Source: Zoogloeaceae bacterium
GTDB taxonomy: Bacteria > Pseudomonadota > Gammaproteobacteria > Burkholderiales > Rhodocyclaceae
Direction of reading: 5' to 3'
DNA length: 6,662 nucleotides
Assembly (NCBI GenBank): GCA_031273145.1
Contig: JAISSL010000277.1
Span: 1-6,662 of the forward strand
Shown: piece by piece, positions 1 to 6,440 of the stretch
Numbering within the stretch: the first letter of the stretch is position 1
How the letters are laid out: every line of letters begins with the position of its first letter
The notes under the pieces: model-generated
Database searches by the model: none
The model's input: the letters and a program-made list of their open reading frames with translations, nothing else
What the model was told of the DNA's origin: nothing
Program-made: the position numbers and the translations under genes

Positions 1-70
1 AGCCTTTGCCGAATTGTTTTTCGATTTGCGCGAGCGCTGCGGCCAGCGCCTTGGCCTTGTTTTCGTCCAT
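1..70 (-). CDS. recA: RecA recombinase, N-terminal fragment (runs off the left edge)
   Basis: Reading the minus strand from the ATG at 70-68 gives 23 codons, MDENKAKALAAALAQIEK then QFGKG, before the window ends. The block KALAAALAQIEKQFGKG is the hallmark N-terminal helix of bacterial RecA, the ATP-dependent strand-exchange protein that also triggers LexA cleavage. Only this start of a protein usually near 350 residues is present, so the ATPase core is not visible. A Shine-Dalgarno AAAGGA lies 5-10 bases before the ATG on the minus strand, which supports the start. The gene is divergent from murJ, with about 178 bases between the two start codons. The sequence resembles betaproteobacterial RecA more than the gammaproteobacterial form. 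I did not find a LexA-type CTGT-N8-ACAG box upstream. A plus-strand open frame over this stretch is a shadow. Confidence 0.93.
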   Translation of the reverse strand, partial: MDENKAKALAAALAQIEKQFGKG

Positions 71-97
71 GACGATCCTTTCGTTAACAGGTGCGGC

Positions 98-128
98 ATT
101 ATGGCATAAGCAGACTGCGACTGGGCAA
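98..128 (-). promoter_or_regulatory. Probable recA promoter (extended -10)
   Basis: On the minus strand CATAAT (98-103) is preceded directly by TGC, giving an extended -10 element (TGN then a TATAAT-like hexamer, 5 of 6). A possible -35, TTGCCC, lies at 123-128, but its 19-base spacer is longer than optimal. The -10 lies 27 bases before the recA start codon, leaving a short leader. This is a reading by eye with no experimental support. Confidence 0.4.
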
Positions 129-133
129 ATGTC

Positions 134-177
134 CTTGCCGATGGCGATTGTTTTTAAAAAACATTGCCGTCTGCAAG
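134..177. repeat. Long imperfect inverted repeat between recA and murJ
   Basis: The left arm 134-154 pairs with the right arm 158-177. CTTGC (134-138) pairs with GCAAG (173-177), GA (140-141) with TC (170-171), and GGC (143-145) with GCC (166-168). AT (147-148) pairs with AT (163-164), and GTTTT (150-154) with AAAAC (158-162). There is one mismatch (139/172) and one bulged base (149). Two contacts (142/169 and 146/165) are G-U wobbles if transcribed from the plus strand, so the hairpin is better in plus-strand RNA than in minus-strand RNA. It sits just upstream of the proposed recA -35 and between the divergent genes, so it does not serve as a terminator for any gene seen here. It could be a protein-binding palindrome, part of an upstream murJ leader, or a small dispersed repeat. 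Confidence 0.6.
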
Positions 178-191
178 ACCTGTCCGCAAGA

Positions 192-197
192 TAAAAT
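192..197 (+). promoter_or_regulatory. Possible -10 element for murJ
   Basis: TAAAAT matches the sigma-70 -10 consensus at 5 of 6 positions and lies about 50 bases upstream of the murJ ATG. No good -35 is present at 16-18 bases; the nearest TTGCCG (164-169) is 22 bases away, inside the inverted repeat. Weak, listed only as the best candidate. Confidence 0.25.
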
Positions 198-248
198 GCG
201 AGCTTTCCTGCTGATTTGGGTGGGGGATTTTTTGGAGTTGGTTTGACG

Positions 249-1802
249 ATGAATCTTTTACGCGCCCTGGCGACGGTCAGTGGCTTGACTTTGCTTTCCC
301 GTGTGTTGGGGTTTGTCCGCGATCTCGTGATTGCCCGCGCGTTTGGGGCGGGGATGCTGACGGATGCCTTTTTTATTGCGTTCAAGCTGCCGAACCTGTT
401 GCGACGGCTGTTTGCCGAGGGCGCTTTTTCGCAGGCGTTCGTGCCGATTCTGGGGGAGTACAGGAACCGGGAAGGCGAGGAGATGACGCGGGAATTGCTG
501 AACCATACCGCGACGGTGCTGTGTTTTGCGCTTTTTGTCGTGACGGCGTTGGGCGTGGTGGCCGCGCCTTTGCTGGTCTGGATTTCCGCGCCGGGCTTTG
601 CAGCCTCGGCGGAAAAATTCGAGCTGACGGTGGCGCTCACCCGGATTACCTTTCCCTATATTCTTTTCATGTCCTTGACCGCAATGGCCTCGGCCATTCT
701 CAATACCTGGAGCCGCTTTGCCCTGCCCGCATTCACCCCCGCGTTGCTCAATCTTTCCTTTATCGGCATGGCGTTGTTTGCCGCGCCGTATTTTGATCCG
801 CCGGTGCTGGCGCTGGCCTGGGCGGTCTTTATCGGCGGCTGCCTGCAATTGGGCTTGCAGGTGATTGCGCTGGCGAGAATGGGCATTTTGCCGCGCCCTT
901 CCCGGCATGTTCTCACGGCGTTTCGGGATGCGGGCGTAAAAAGGATTTTGCGGCTGATGGCGCCCGCAACCTTTGGCGTCTCCGTCTCGCAGGTTAGTTT
1001 GCTGATTAATTCGATTTTCGCGTCCTTTCTGGTGAGCGGTAGCGTTTCCTGGCTTTATTACGCTGATCGGCTGATGGAATTTCCCGCCGGAGTGCTGGGC
1101 GCGACGCTTTCCGTGATTTTGCTGCCGTCGCTCTCCAAGTCTTACGCGCAGGGCGATACGCGCGAATACGAGGCGCTGCTTGATTGGGGCTTGCGCCTGA
1201 CATTCCTGCTGGCGCTGCCTGCCGCGCTGGCCTTGGCCTTGCTTGCCGCGCCCCTGATTGCTACCTTGTTCATGCACGGCAAATTCACGCCGGAAGACGC
1301 GCTGGCTACCCGGCAGGCGTTGATTGCCTACAGTATCGGGCTTTCCGGCATGATGCTGGTCAAGGTGCTTGCGCCGGGTTTTTATGCGCGGCAGAACATC
1401 AGGACGCCAGTCAAGATCGCCCTGATTAGCCTCATGGCGACCCAGGCGATGAATCTGGTGTTTGTCGTTTTTCTGTCCTTTGCCCATATGGGGCTGGCGC
1501 TTTCCATCGGGCTTGCGGGATGTCTCAACGCGCTTTTGCTTTATTGCGGGCTGCGACGGGACAAAATCTATACGCCACAACCCGGCTGGGGCAGGTTTTT
1601 GGGCAAACTGTGTCTGGCTCTGGCCTTGATGGGATGCGTCCTCTATGCGGGCGCGGGCGAGGCGAGCGAGTGGTTTTCCGCAGGGCTTGCTACCCGTGCC
1701 GGATGGCTGTGCGCGTTGATTGTGGCGGGCGCAACCGTCTATTTTTTGGCGCTCTGGCTGTTGGGATTTCGCCTCTCCGATTTTAAGCGGCGGACGACCT
1801 GA
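249..1802 (+). CDS. murJ: Lipid II flippase MurJ (MviN family)
   Basis: This encodes a 517-residue polytopic inner-membrane protein of the MOP superfamily that flips lipid-linked peptidoglycan precursor (lipid II) to the periplasmic side. From memory it matches E. coli MurJ (about 511 residues) over nearly the whole length, including [57 protein letters not shown] and the terminal TPQPGW and RRT. Functional charged residues of the family are present: R18, R24, D39 and R52 in the first helices, and an arginine at 274 in the YADRLMEF motif, equivalent to E. coli R270. Many hydrophobic segments fit about 14 helices. The frame is open back to a TTG at 216, but the ATG at 249 is preferred: it begins with the conserved [12 protein letters not shown], and GGAG (234-237) lies 11 bases upstream. 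High G+C, as expected for a core gene. The gene is divergent from recA and is followed 91 bases later by the multidomain immunity-like gene. Confidence 0.97.
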   Translation: MNLLRALATVSGLTLLSRVLGFVRDLVIARAFGAGMLTDAFFIAFKLPNLLRRLFAEGAFSQAFVPILGEYRNREGEEMTRELLNHTATVLCFALFVVTALGVVAAPLLVWISAPGFAASAEKFELTVALTRITFPYILFMSLTAMASAILNTWSRFALPAFTPALLNLSFIGMALFAAPYFDPPVLALAWAVFIGGCLQLGLQVIALARMGILPRPSRHVLTAFRDAGVKRILRLMAPATFGVSVSQVSLLINSIFASFLVSGSVSWLYYADRLMEFPAGVLGATLSVILLPSLSKSYAQGDTREYEALLDWGLRLTFLLALPAALALALLAAPLIATLFMHGKFTPEDALATRQALIAYSIGLSGMMLVKVLAPGFYARQNIRTPVKIALISLMATQAMNLVFVVFLSFAHMGLALSIGLAGCLNALLLYCGLRRDKIYTPQPGWGRFLGKLCLALALMGCVLYAGAGEASEWFSAGLATRAGWLCALIVAGATVYFLALWLLGFRLSDFKRRTT

Positions 1803-1880
1803 ACCGGACGGACACCATGCACAAGATTACCGCGCAATATGAAAGCGTGATAGCATATGGCACATCACCATCTTTTTTTG

Positions 1881-1886
1881 AAGGAA
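1881..1886 (+). promoter_or_regulatory. Ribosome binding site of the poly-immunity gene
   Basis: AAGGAA stands 7 bases before the ATG at 1894 and fixes that start. No clear sigma-70 promoter was found in the 91-base gap after murJ; the best pairing (TTACCG near 1828, TAGCAT near 1851) is poor. Confidence 0.6.
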
Positions 1887-1893
1887 CCACCCC

Positions 1894-4644
1894 ATGAATC
1901 TTGAACAAATCGTTGCCCTGTTGGGAAAGTCCGAGCGGAATGAGGCCGTACAAAAAATGCTGTCTCACTATGGGATAAAACAGCCTCTTGCCAGACCGAA
2001 GCAGGAGAAAAATCCTGTTACGCCCATTGATTTGAAGGATTCACATGGGATTGCGCTTATTTTTGGCAAAGTGAAAAACCAGGCGTATTGCACGGATGCT
2101 TATCTGGAAGATGAGCTGTACTTCACCAGTCTTTTTTATTTTCCGACCAAACAGGCCGTTGCGGATGGTCTTGCGCTCCCAGCGGGCGTAAAAGTGCGGT
2201 CAAATCTGGAGCGCCAAATCGAAGATTTGGGAGAGCCGATATTGAAAACAGTGAAGACTGAGACCGCAGGCATGTATATGTGGCATTGTGATAGCTTCAA
2301 TGTCGCTTTCGATTACAGTGACATCGGCAACAAAATCAACTGGATCATGTATTGCATCCATCCGCCTCTGATAGACGAGGTGATTGAGTTCATCAATGGG
2401 TATGAACACGGCACATTTGGATGGTTTGACCTGTGCGAGATTGAGCAAATCCCAAGGGAATGGAACCCGGATAATGCGGAGCGTTTACAGGAGGCAGGCT
2501 ATTCGTTCCTGCCGTTGCCTGATGGCTCAATGGTCGCGCTTCTCAAGACGGACAGCGGCCCCGACGCCGTGGTGTATATCGGTTCTGAAGGTGAGCGGTG
2601 GACGATTGCCAACAGTCTGGAGGCGTTTCTGATTCTCTGGTCGAAGGGTGAGACCGGAATAGACGATCTGGACGATGAGGAATGCGCGGATGGTCATGAA
2701 GAATTGGCCGAGTGGTTGAAATCGAAACAAATCAAAGCCCCTGCCGCCGCCGACTTCGATTTTCAGGCGTGGCTGGATGAAAAGCCGGAGGCAAAACCGG
2801 CAACCGTTGCCCCGGTAAAACAAGAGCCTGCCAAGGTAATGGATTCTCCCGAAAAAGGCGGGCTGCTCAAAACCGTCAAACAATTTGCAACAGGTCTTTT
2901 CGGCTCGAAGCCTCGGAAGAGCGAGCCGCTCGCAGCTTCCGACATCATTGCGCTTTTAGGGAAACCGATTAACGACCCCGCTGTCGCGTCTCTGCTTCGT
3001 GAACAATTTGGGACTAAGAGCCGCCCTGAAACGGATTATGAAAATGGGCAATACTTTGGCTGGCTGTACGCCCCGGATAAAGGCTTTTCTCTTCTCTTTT
3101 CCGATTCCGAATATCGAAAAGGCGGAGACAGCGCGCTTTGGGGTTCAGGAGAACTTTGCCTGAATATTGCCGCTTTTTATGTGGCAACCCAAAATTCCCC
3201 CACTTTCCAGGGGAAATTACCCTTCGGTCTTGATTTCAGCGATTCTAAAGCGACCGCCCGGAGAAAAATGTCGCCTTACGAGGCTACCCGGCATTCCTTT
3301 ATCACTGATACATGGGATACCGAAGGGTTCCGGGTCAATATCTTTTACAGCGACAACTATTCTTCCATCAAGCGGGTAGTTTGTTTACTTCCAGAAGGCG
3401 CTGTTGTCCGAAAATTACCTCTGACCTATCCGACCGTAAACCAACTCTTGAACGCGCTGGATAAGGGAGTACGGGACCCTTTGTTTACAGGGCTTTGGCG
3501 GGAAGAAGACAATGAAAAAATCCAGAAGTCCGTATCTGAGATGTCAGTATCCGAGGATTGGTCGGAATCCGTTCTTCTGGATGAAAGCTACGGAGTAGAC
3601 CTGTATTTCAATGAAGAAGAACAGGTTTGGGCGATTGTTCTATGTGGAAACCGCTATTTCAATTCTGTAGACTGGGAAGGAGAATTGATACAGGGGCTTG
3701 ATTTTGACGACAGCCCGGAAATGGCATTCCAAAAGTTTCAGAGAGAGCCAGATGAGCGTGAGGATGACATGGAAAATAGCATAGGTTACGCGACCTGGCG
3801 TTTCCCTGCTTTCGACGTGAAAATTGTATACAGCCATGAGAGTAACCGGATTTACCGGATCGCGCTCCGCTCGCCATATTCTGAAGAATCTGAGAATGAA
3901 GCATCCAAGGATGATGAATCTGAGAATGAAGCGGTTGAGGATGAAGCGGTAGAGGATGAAAGCCTTTACAGGGTCAAATTTCCCAATCCCTTTGGGTATG
4001 CGCTGCCGAAGGAATCCGAGGTGCGTAAGCTGCAAAAGCGGTATGGCTTTTCGGATGGGTATGCCGAATTTCTCATGCAGCACAACGGTCTTGACTGTTA
4101 TGCCTGCAAGGATTTTGGGCAAGAGGAATTTTTCGTGCCCGATGCCAGCCGGGATGCGGATGATATAGGGGAGGATATTCGCTACCTGTTCAGCGTTAAT
4201 TCAGGCAACGAATACTCCGACCTTAAGGGAAATTTGGAGGACTGGAAGATGCTTCTGCCGTACTTTTTCCCTATCGGCGATGACGCAGGCGGAAACGTTT
4301 TTGTGGAGGTTTTGGTAGGTCCGCTCAAAGGGGCAATCGGCAATCTGGATCATGGTCGTCTTTACTCTGTGGATACCCTTGCTGAACTTCTGGAAGAGGA
4401 GGAGGATGCAGAGCTTGAGGACATGACCGAAGAACAGATGATTGAGTTGCTGACCAGCGAAGATCTCGATCTGTTTTGGCTTCACGCGCCTTCTATGGAA
4501 GTGTTCGTTCGGGACTGCATCTTTGCCAAAGGCGATTCTTTTGGCGTGATTGACTACGAGCAACCTGATGAGGGTGAGGCAGCGCCATCGGGCGGCAAGT
4601 CTGCAACGAACCCGGCAAACGACGCCCCTGAAAAACAGGATTGA
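1894..4644 (+). CDS. Multidomain poly-immunity-like protein with C-terminal SMI1/KNR4 (SUKH) domain
   Basis: This encodes a 916-residue soluble protein without signal peptide or membrane segments, so probably cytoplasmic. The order seen is: domain A1 (about 2-157); a SUKH-like segment B (about 166-280) with PDGSMVALL and VVYIGSEGE; a Pro/Lys/Ala-rich linker (about 281-345); A2 (about 348-500); A3 (about 512-660); an acidic repeat linker (663-690); and a SUKH domain (about 700-835) with LPKESEVRKL, YAEFLMQHNG, LPYFFPIGDDAGGNVFVEV and GAIGNLDHGRLYSV. An acidic tail ends near KSATNPANDAPEKQD. A1 and A2 share an LEQIVALLGK/SDIIALLGK start. A2 and A3 share GLDFSDS/GLDFDDS, an aromatic W, then F-V-I-YS and a final hydrophobic strand ending in P; A1 keeps the last part (FNVAFDYS to IHPP). 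SUKH proteins commonly neutralise secreted or contact-delivered toxins, and several immunity domains in one chain define poly-immunity proteins. The specific toxin targets are not predictable, and no toxin lies in the window. G+C is lower than in the flanking core genes. Confidence 0.8.
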   Translation: MNLEQIVALLGKSERNEAVQKMLSHYGIKQPLARPKQEKNPVTPIDLKDSHGIALIFGKVKNQAYCTDAYLEDELYFTSLFYFPTKQAVADGLALPAGVKVRSNLERQIEDLGEPILKTVKTETAGMYMWHCDSFNVAFDYSDIGNKINWIMYCIHPPLIDEVIEFINGYEHGTFGWFDLCEIEQIPREWNPDNAERLQEAGYSFLPLPDGSMVALLKTDSGPDAVVYIGSEGERWTIANSLEAFLILWSKGETGIDDLDDEECADGHEELAEWLKSKQIKAPAAADFDFQAWLDEKPEAKPATVAPVKQEPAKVMDSPEKGGLLKTVKQFATGLFGSKPRKSEPLAASDIIALLGKPINDPAVASLLREQFGTKSRPETDYENGQYFGWLYAPDKGFSLLFSDSEYRKGGDSALWGSGELCLNIAAFYVATQNSPTFQGKLPFGLDFSDSKATARRKMSPYEATRHSFITDTWDTEGFRVNIFYSDNYSSIKRVVCLLPEGAVVRKLPLTYPTVNQLLNALDKGVRDPLFTGLWREEDNEKIQKSVSEMSVSEDWSESVLLDESYGVDLYFNEEEQVWAIVLCGNRYFNSVDWEGELIQGLDFDDSPEMAFQKFQREPDEREDDMENSIGYATWRFPAFDVKIVYSHESNRIYRIALRSPYSEESENEASKDDESENEAVEDEAVEDESLYRVKFPNPFGYALPKESEVRKLQKRYGFSDGYAEFLMQHNGLDCYACKDFGQEEFFVPDASRDADDIGEDIRYLFSVNSGNEYSDLKGNLEDWKMLLPYFFPIGDDAGGNVFVEVLVGPLKGAIGNLDHGRLYSVDTLAELLEEEEDAELEDMTEEQMIELLTSEDLDLFWLHAPSMEVFVRDCIFAKGDSFGVIDYEQPDEGEAAPSGGKSATNPANDAPEKQD
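3886..3960 (+). repeat. Nested short tandem repeats in the acidic linker
   Basis: A 17-base unit beginning GAATCTGAGAATGAAGC occurs at 3886-3902 and 3916-3932, a 30-base period (10 codons, ESENEA twice). It runs into two copies of a 15-base unit, GCGGTTGAGGATGAA (3931-3945) and GCGGTAGAGGATGAA (3946-3960), encoding AVEDE twice. All periods are multiples of three, so copy-number change would lengthen or shorten the linker between domain A3 and the SUKH domain without breaking the frame. Confidence 0.9.
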
Positions 4645-4747
4645 AGGCATGGACTGGCAGCGCATTCCCATTCCCGCCAAGCCGAAGATTTTGTAAACTT
4701 TTTAAATGCCTGTTTCTGCCTGATTGAATGGAGAAAAGATAAAGGCC

Positions 4748-5650
4748 ATGCCGATTCAATGGTTTCCGGGACACATGACGACCGCGCGTAGAAAAGCTGC
4801 GGAGACGCTGGCGCGGGTGGATGTGGTCATCGAGGCGCTGGACGCGCGGTTGCCGGAAGCCAGTTGCAACCCGATGATTCGCGCCCTGCGGGAATTTCGC
4901 CAGCGGCCTTGTCTGAAGGTCTTGAACAAGGCCGATCTGGCGGATGCCTTAATTACCGCGCAGTGGCTTGAGTTCTACAACAGCCAGGAAAATGTGCTGG
5001 CGGTTGCGCTTTCCTGCAAGGTGGGCGACCCGATCAAAAATGTGGCGGCAATCCCCAAGCTGTGCCGCAGCCTTGCCCCGCACCGTAACACGCCGGACAA
5101 ACCTTTGCGGATGATGATTATGGGCATTCCCAACGTCGGCAAGTCGACCCTGATGAACGCCCTGTTGAAAAAGCGCGTCGCGGCGGTGGGCGATGAGCCG
5201 GCAGTCACCAAGTCGCAGCAGACGCTGGATTTGGGGCGGCACATGACCTTGACCGACACGCCCGGCCTGATGTGGCCGAAAATCGAAATCGAATCCGATG
5301 GCTACATGCTGGCGGCCAGTCACGCGATTGGCGTCAATGCGGTAGAGCCGGAAGCAGTGGCCTCTTTTCTGGCAACCTTGCTGCTGGCGCGGTATCGCCC
5401 GCTTTTGGCGGCGCGTTATCGCTTGGCGGCGGACGTTTTAGAAACGATGGATGCCGTAACCCTGCTGGAAACGATCGGCGAACGTCGGGGCTGTCGCGGC
5501 AAGGGCGGGACGCTTGACCGGGAAAAAGCCGCCCTTGTCCTGCTCACCGACTATCGCAGCGGCGCTCTGGGACGCATCAGTCTGGAAAGCCCTGCTAGCC
5601 GCAAACAGATTTTGGCGCTATCATGCGAAGCGCATCAATCAAATCACTAA
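4748..5650 (+). CDS. rbgA: Ribosome biogenesis GTPase RbgA/YlqF family (circularly permuted)
   Basis: This encodes a 300-residue cytoplasmic GTPase of the YlqF/RbgA family, which in Bacillus drives late 50S subunit assembly. Its GTP-binding motifs appear in permuted order G4-G5-G1-G2-G3: NKAD (60-63), SCK (89-91), the P-loop GIPNVGKST (126-134), a G2 threonine near T154 in AVTKSQQ, and DTPG (170-173). The family N-terminus IQWFPGHMTTAR is present, and the C-terminal RNA-binding part carries ERRGCRGKGGTLDREKAA and LGRISLE. The length is normal. The frame is open from a TTG at 4724, but the ATG at 4748 is chosen because MPIQWFPGHM is the conserved family start. GGAGA at 4730-4734 is a distant possible Shine-Dalgarno (13 bases). 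The next gene begins 10 bases after its stop, so the two are almost certainly co-transcribed. High G+C like murJ. The name ylqF is equally used. Confidence 0.95.
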   Translation: MPIQWFPGHMTTARRKAAETLARVDVVIEALDARLPEASCNPMIRALREFRQRPCLKVLNKADLADALITAQWLEFYNSQENVLAVALSCKVGDPIKNVAAIPKLCRSLAPHRNTPDKPLRMMIMGIPNVGKSTLMNALLKKRVAAVGDEPAVTKSQQTLDLGRHMTLTDTPGLMWPKIEIESDGYMLAASHAIGVNAVEPEAVASFLATLLLARYRPLLAARYRLAADVLETMDAVTLLETIGERRGCRGKGGTLDREKAALVLLTDYRSGALGRISLESPASRKQILALSCEAHQSNH

Positions 5651-5656
5651 GGAGAG
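5648..5656 (+). promoter_or_regulatory. Strong Shine-Dalgarno that sets the start of the Sel1-like gene
   Basis: TAAGGAGAG overlaps the stop codon of the GTPase gene and lies 4 bases before the ATG at 5661 (about 6 from the GGAG core). The reading frame is open 49 codons further upstream, inside the GTPase gene, but this site plus the signal peptide that begins at 5661 decide for the shorter protein. Confidence 0.8.
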
Positions 5657-5660
5657 AAAA

Positions 5661-6440
5661 ATGTTTCGGTTCATACGTGGATGTATCGCTTTAATCGCAA
5701 TCTGCTTTGCCTTCTCTGTTCAGGCGCGGGAGCCGCAGGACCCCTTCACTATGGAAGCCCTCGAACGTGCAGCAAAACTAGACGGTGCGGCAAAATTTTG
5801 GGCTGCAATTCCCCTCACCCTGGAAGCCCTCGAAGGCGCGGCAAAAGCAGGGGATTTGGTAGCTAAACAAATCTACCAGCAAATGACCCACTCCTTCTCC
5901 TCATACTCCGTTACACACGACATTGAGTGCGGTTTACGGGGGCAAATCCGCGACATTGTGATGTTGGAAAGGTCTGCGAGAAGTGGTAACAAGAATGCCC
6001 AATGTTCCATGGGACTCCTCTATGAGGATATCTCTGGGAAGATGACTGCCGATCATCTCGTCCTCTGTACAGATTCGGTCTGTACAGAACCATATGACTT
6101 GTATGGTAAGCTCTTTGGTGAGGACTCGCCGACTGATATGGTGACCCAAAGACAGGCTGAGAGGTGGGGGATTCTGTATCGGAATCGGCATGATGGCGAT
6201 AGATGGACGTGGAACAGCGCCAAGTGGTTTGTCATAGCCCGTGCATGGCTTCGTTACGCGGCGGATCAGGGACATGCTGAAGCGCAATGTGAGCTAGGCG
6301 AGCTTTACTCCGGTCGTCCTTTCTCTGGACTGTATCGGGATTATGCCGAGGCTGAGAAATGGTTTCGCAAGGCGGCAGCTCAGGGGCACATAGGGGCACA
6401 AGCAGCTCTCAAATCAATTGAGAAGAGAAAGAAAAAGTAG
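5661..6440 (+). CDS. Exported Sel1-like repeat protein
   Basis: This encodes 259 residues. The N-terminus MFRFIRGCIALIAICFAFSV then QA is a classic signal peptide (basic start, hydrophobic core, probable cleavage after VQA at residue 22), so the protein is likely periplasmic. It is not a lipoprotein by sight, because no cysteine lies at the cleavage site. Sel1-like (TPR-related) units are clearest at about 192-219 (ARAWLRYAADQGHAEAQCEL to GELYSG) and 228-251 (YAEAEKWFRKAAAQGHIGAQ). A weaker unit is at 101-121 (LERSARSGNKNAQCSMGLLY), and two short related helices lie at 30-40 and 53-64. Such repeats form helical scaffolds for protein contacts; the partner is unknown. The mature protein has five cysteines (90, 115, 136, 141, 210), with 136 and 141 in a CTD-SV-CTE repeat. 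The C-terminus is basic (EKRKKK). It lies 10 bases after rbgA and looks co-transcribed, yet its G+C is lower, suggesting acquisition. Immunity to a periplasm-acting effector is one possibility, unproven. Confidence 0.85.
   Translation: MFRFIRGCIALIAICFAFSVQAREPQDPFTMEALERAAKLDGAAKFWAAIPLTLEALEGAAKAGDLVAKQIYQQMTHSFSSYSVTHDIECGLRGQIRDIVMLERSARSGNKNAQCSMGLLYEDISGKMTADHLVLCTDSVCTEPYDLYGKLFGEDSPTDMVTQRQAERWGILYRNRHDGDRWTWNSAKWFVIARAWLRYAADQGHAEAQCELGELYSGRPFSGLYRDYAEAEKWFRKAAAQGHIGAQAALKSIEKRKKK
5748..5846 (+). repeat. Direct repeat of 30 bases, 69 bases apart, inside the Sel1-like gene
   Basis: The units at 5748-5777 and 5817-5846 match at 25 of 30 positions and share the exact core TGGAAGCCCTCGAA (5752-5765 and 5821-5834). 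They encode TMEALERAAK and TLEALEGAAK. The 69-base step is 23 codons, shorter than a usual 36-residue Sel1 unit, which suggests a partial in-frame duplication at the start of the mature protein. Confidence 0.85.
6064..6088. repeat. Two tandem copies of the palindrome TCTGTACAGA
   Basis: TCTGTACAGA, a perfect 10-base palindrome, occurs at 6064-6073 and 6079-6088, separated by TTCGG. The 15-base period is in frame and encodes CTD-SV-CTE in the Sel1-like protein. It may be a small in-frame duplication; a role as an operator is possible but its position deep inside a gene argues against it. Confidence 0.8.

Noticed and set aside
165..177. DNA uptake sequence of Neisseriaceae (GCCGTCTGAA type)
   Set aside because: The sequence reads GCCGTCTGCAA, which breaks the conserved GAA end, and no other copies of any known uptake dialect were found in the window.
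6..194. 62-codon plus-strand frame at the left edge
   Set aside because: It lies antisense to the recA start and then crosses the divergent promoter region; no family resemblance.
258..1580. 440-codon open frame on the minus strand across murJ
   Set aside because: It is basic, Gln/Arg/His-rich and low in hydrophobic structure, as expected for the antisense of a high-G+C membrane-protein gene; murJ is unmistakable on the other strand.
3640..4122. 160-codon minus-strand frame across the poly-immunity gene
   Set aside because: No ribosome binding site or recognisable domain; it is explained as the antisense shadow of an acidic, repeat-containing coding region.
4627..4639. Hairpin CCTG-AAAAA-CAGG as terminator of the poly-immunity gene
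   Set aside because: The stem is only 4 pairs, it overlaps the coding end, and no T-tract follows.
5514..5660. N-terminal extension of the Sel1-like protein into the GTPase gene
   Set aside because: The upstream 49 codons overlap rbgA in another frame and would bury the clear signal peptide; the Shine-Dalgarno before 5661 fixes the start.
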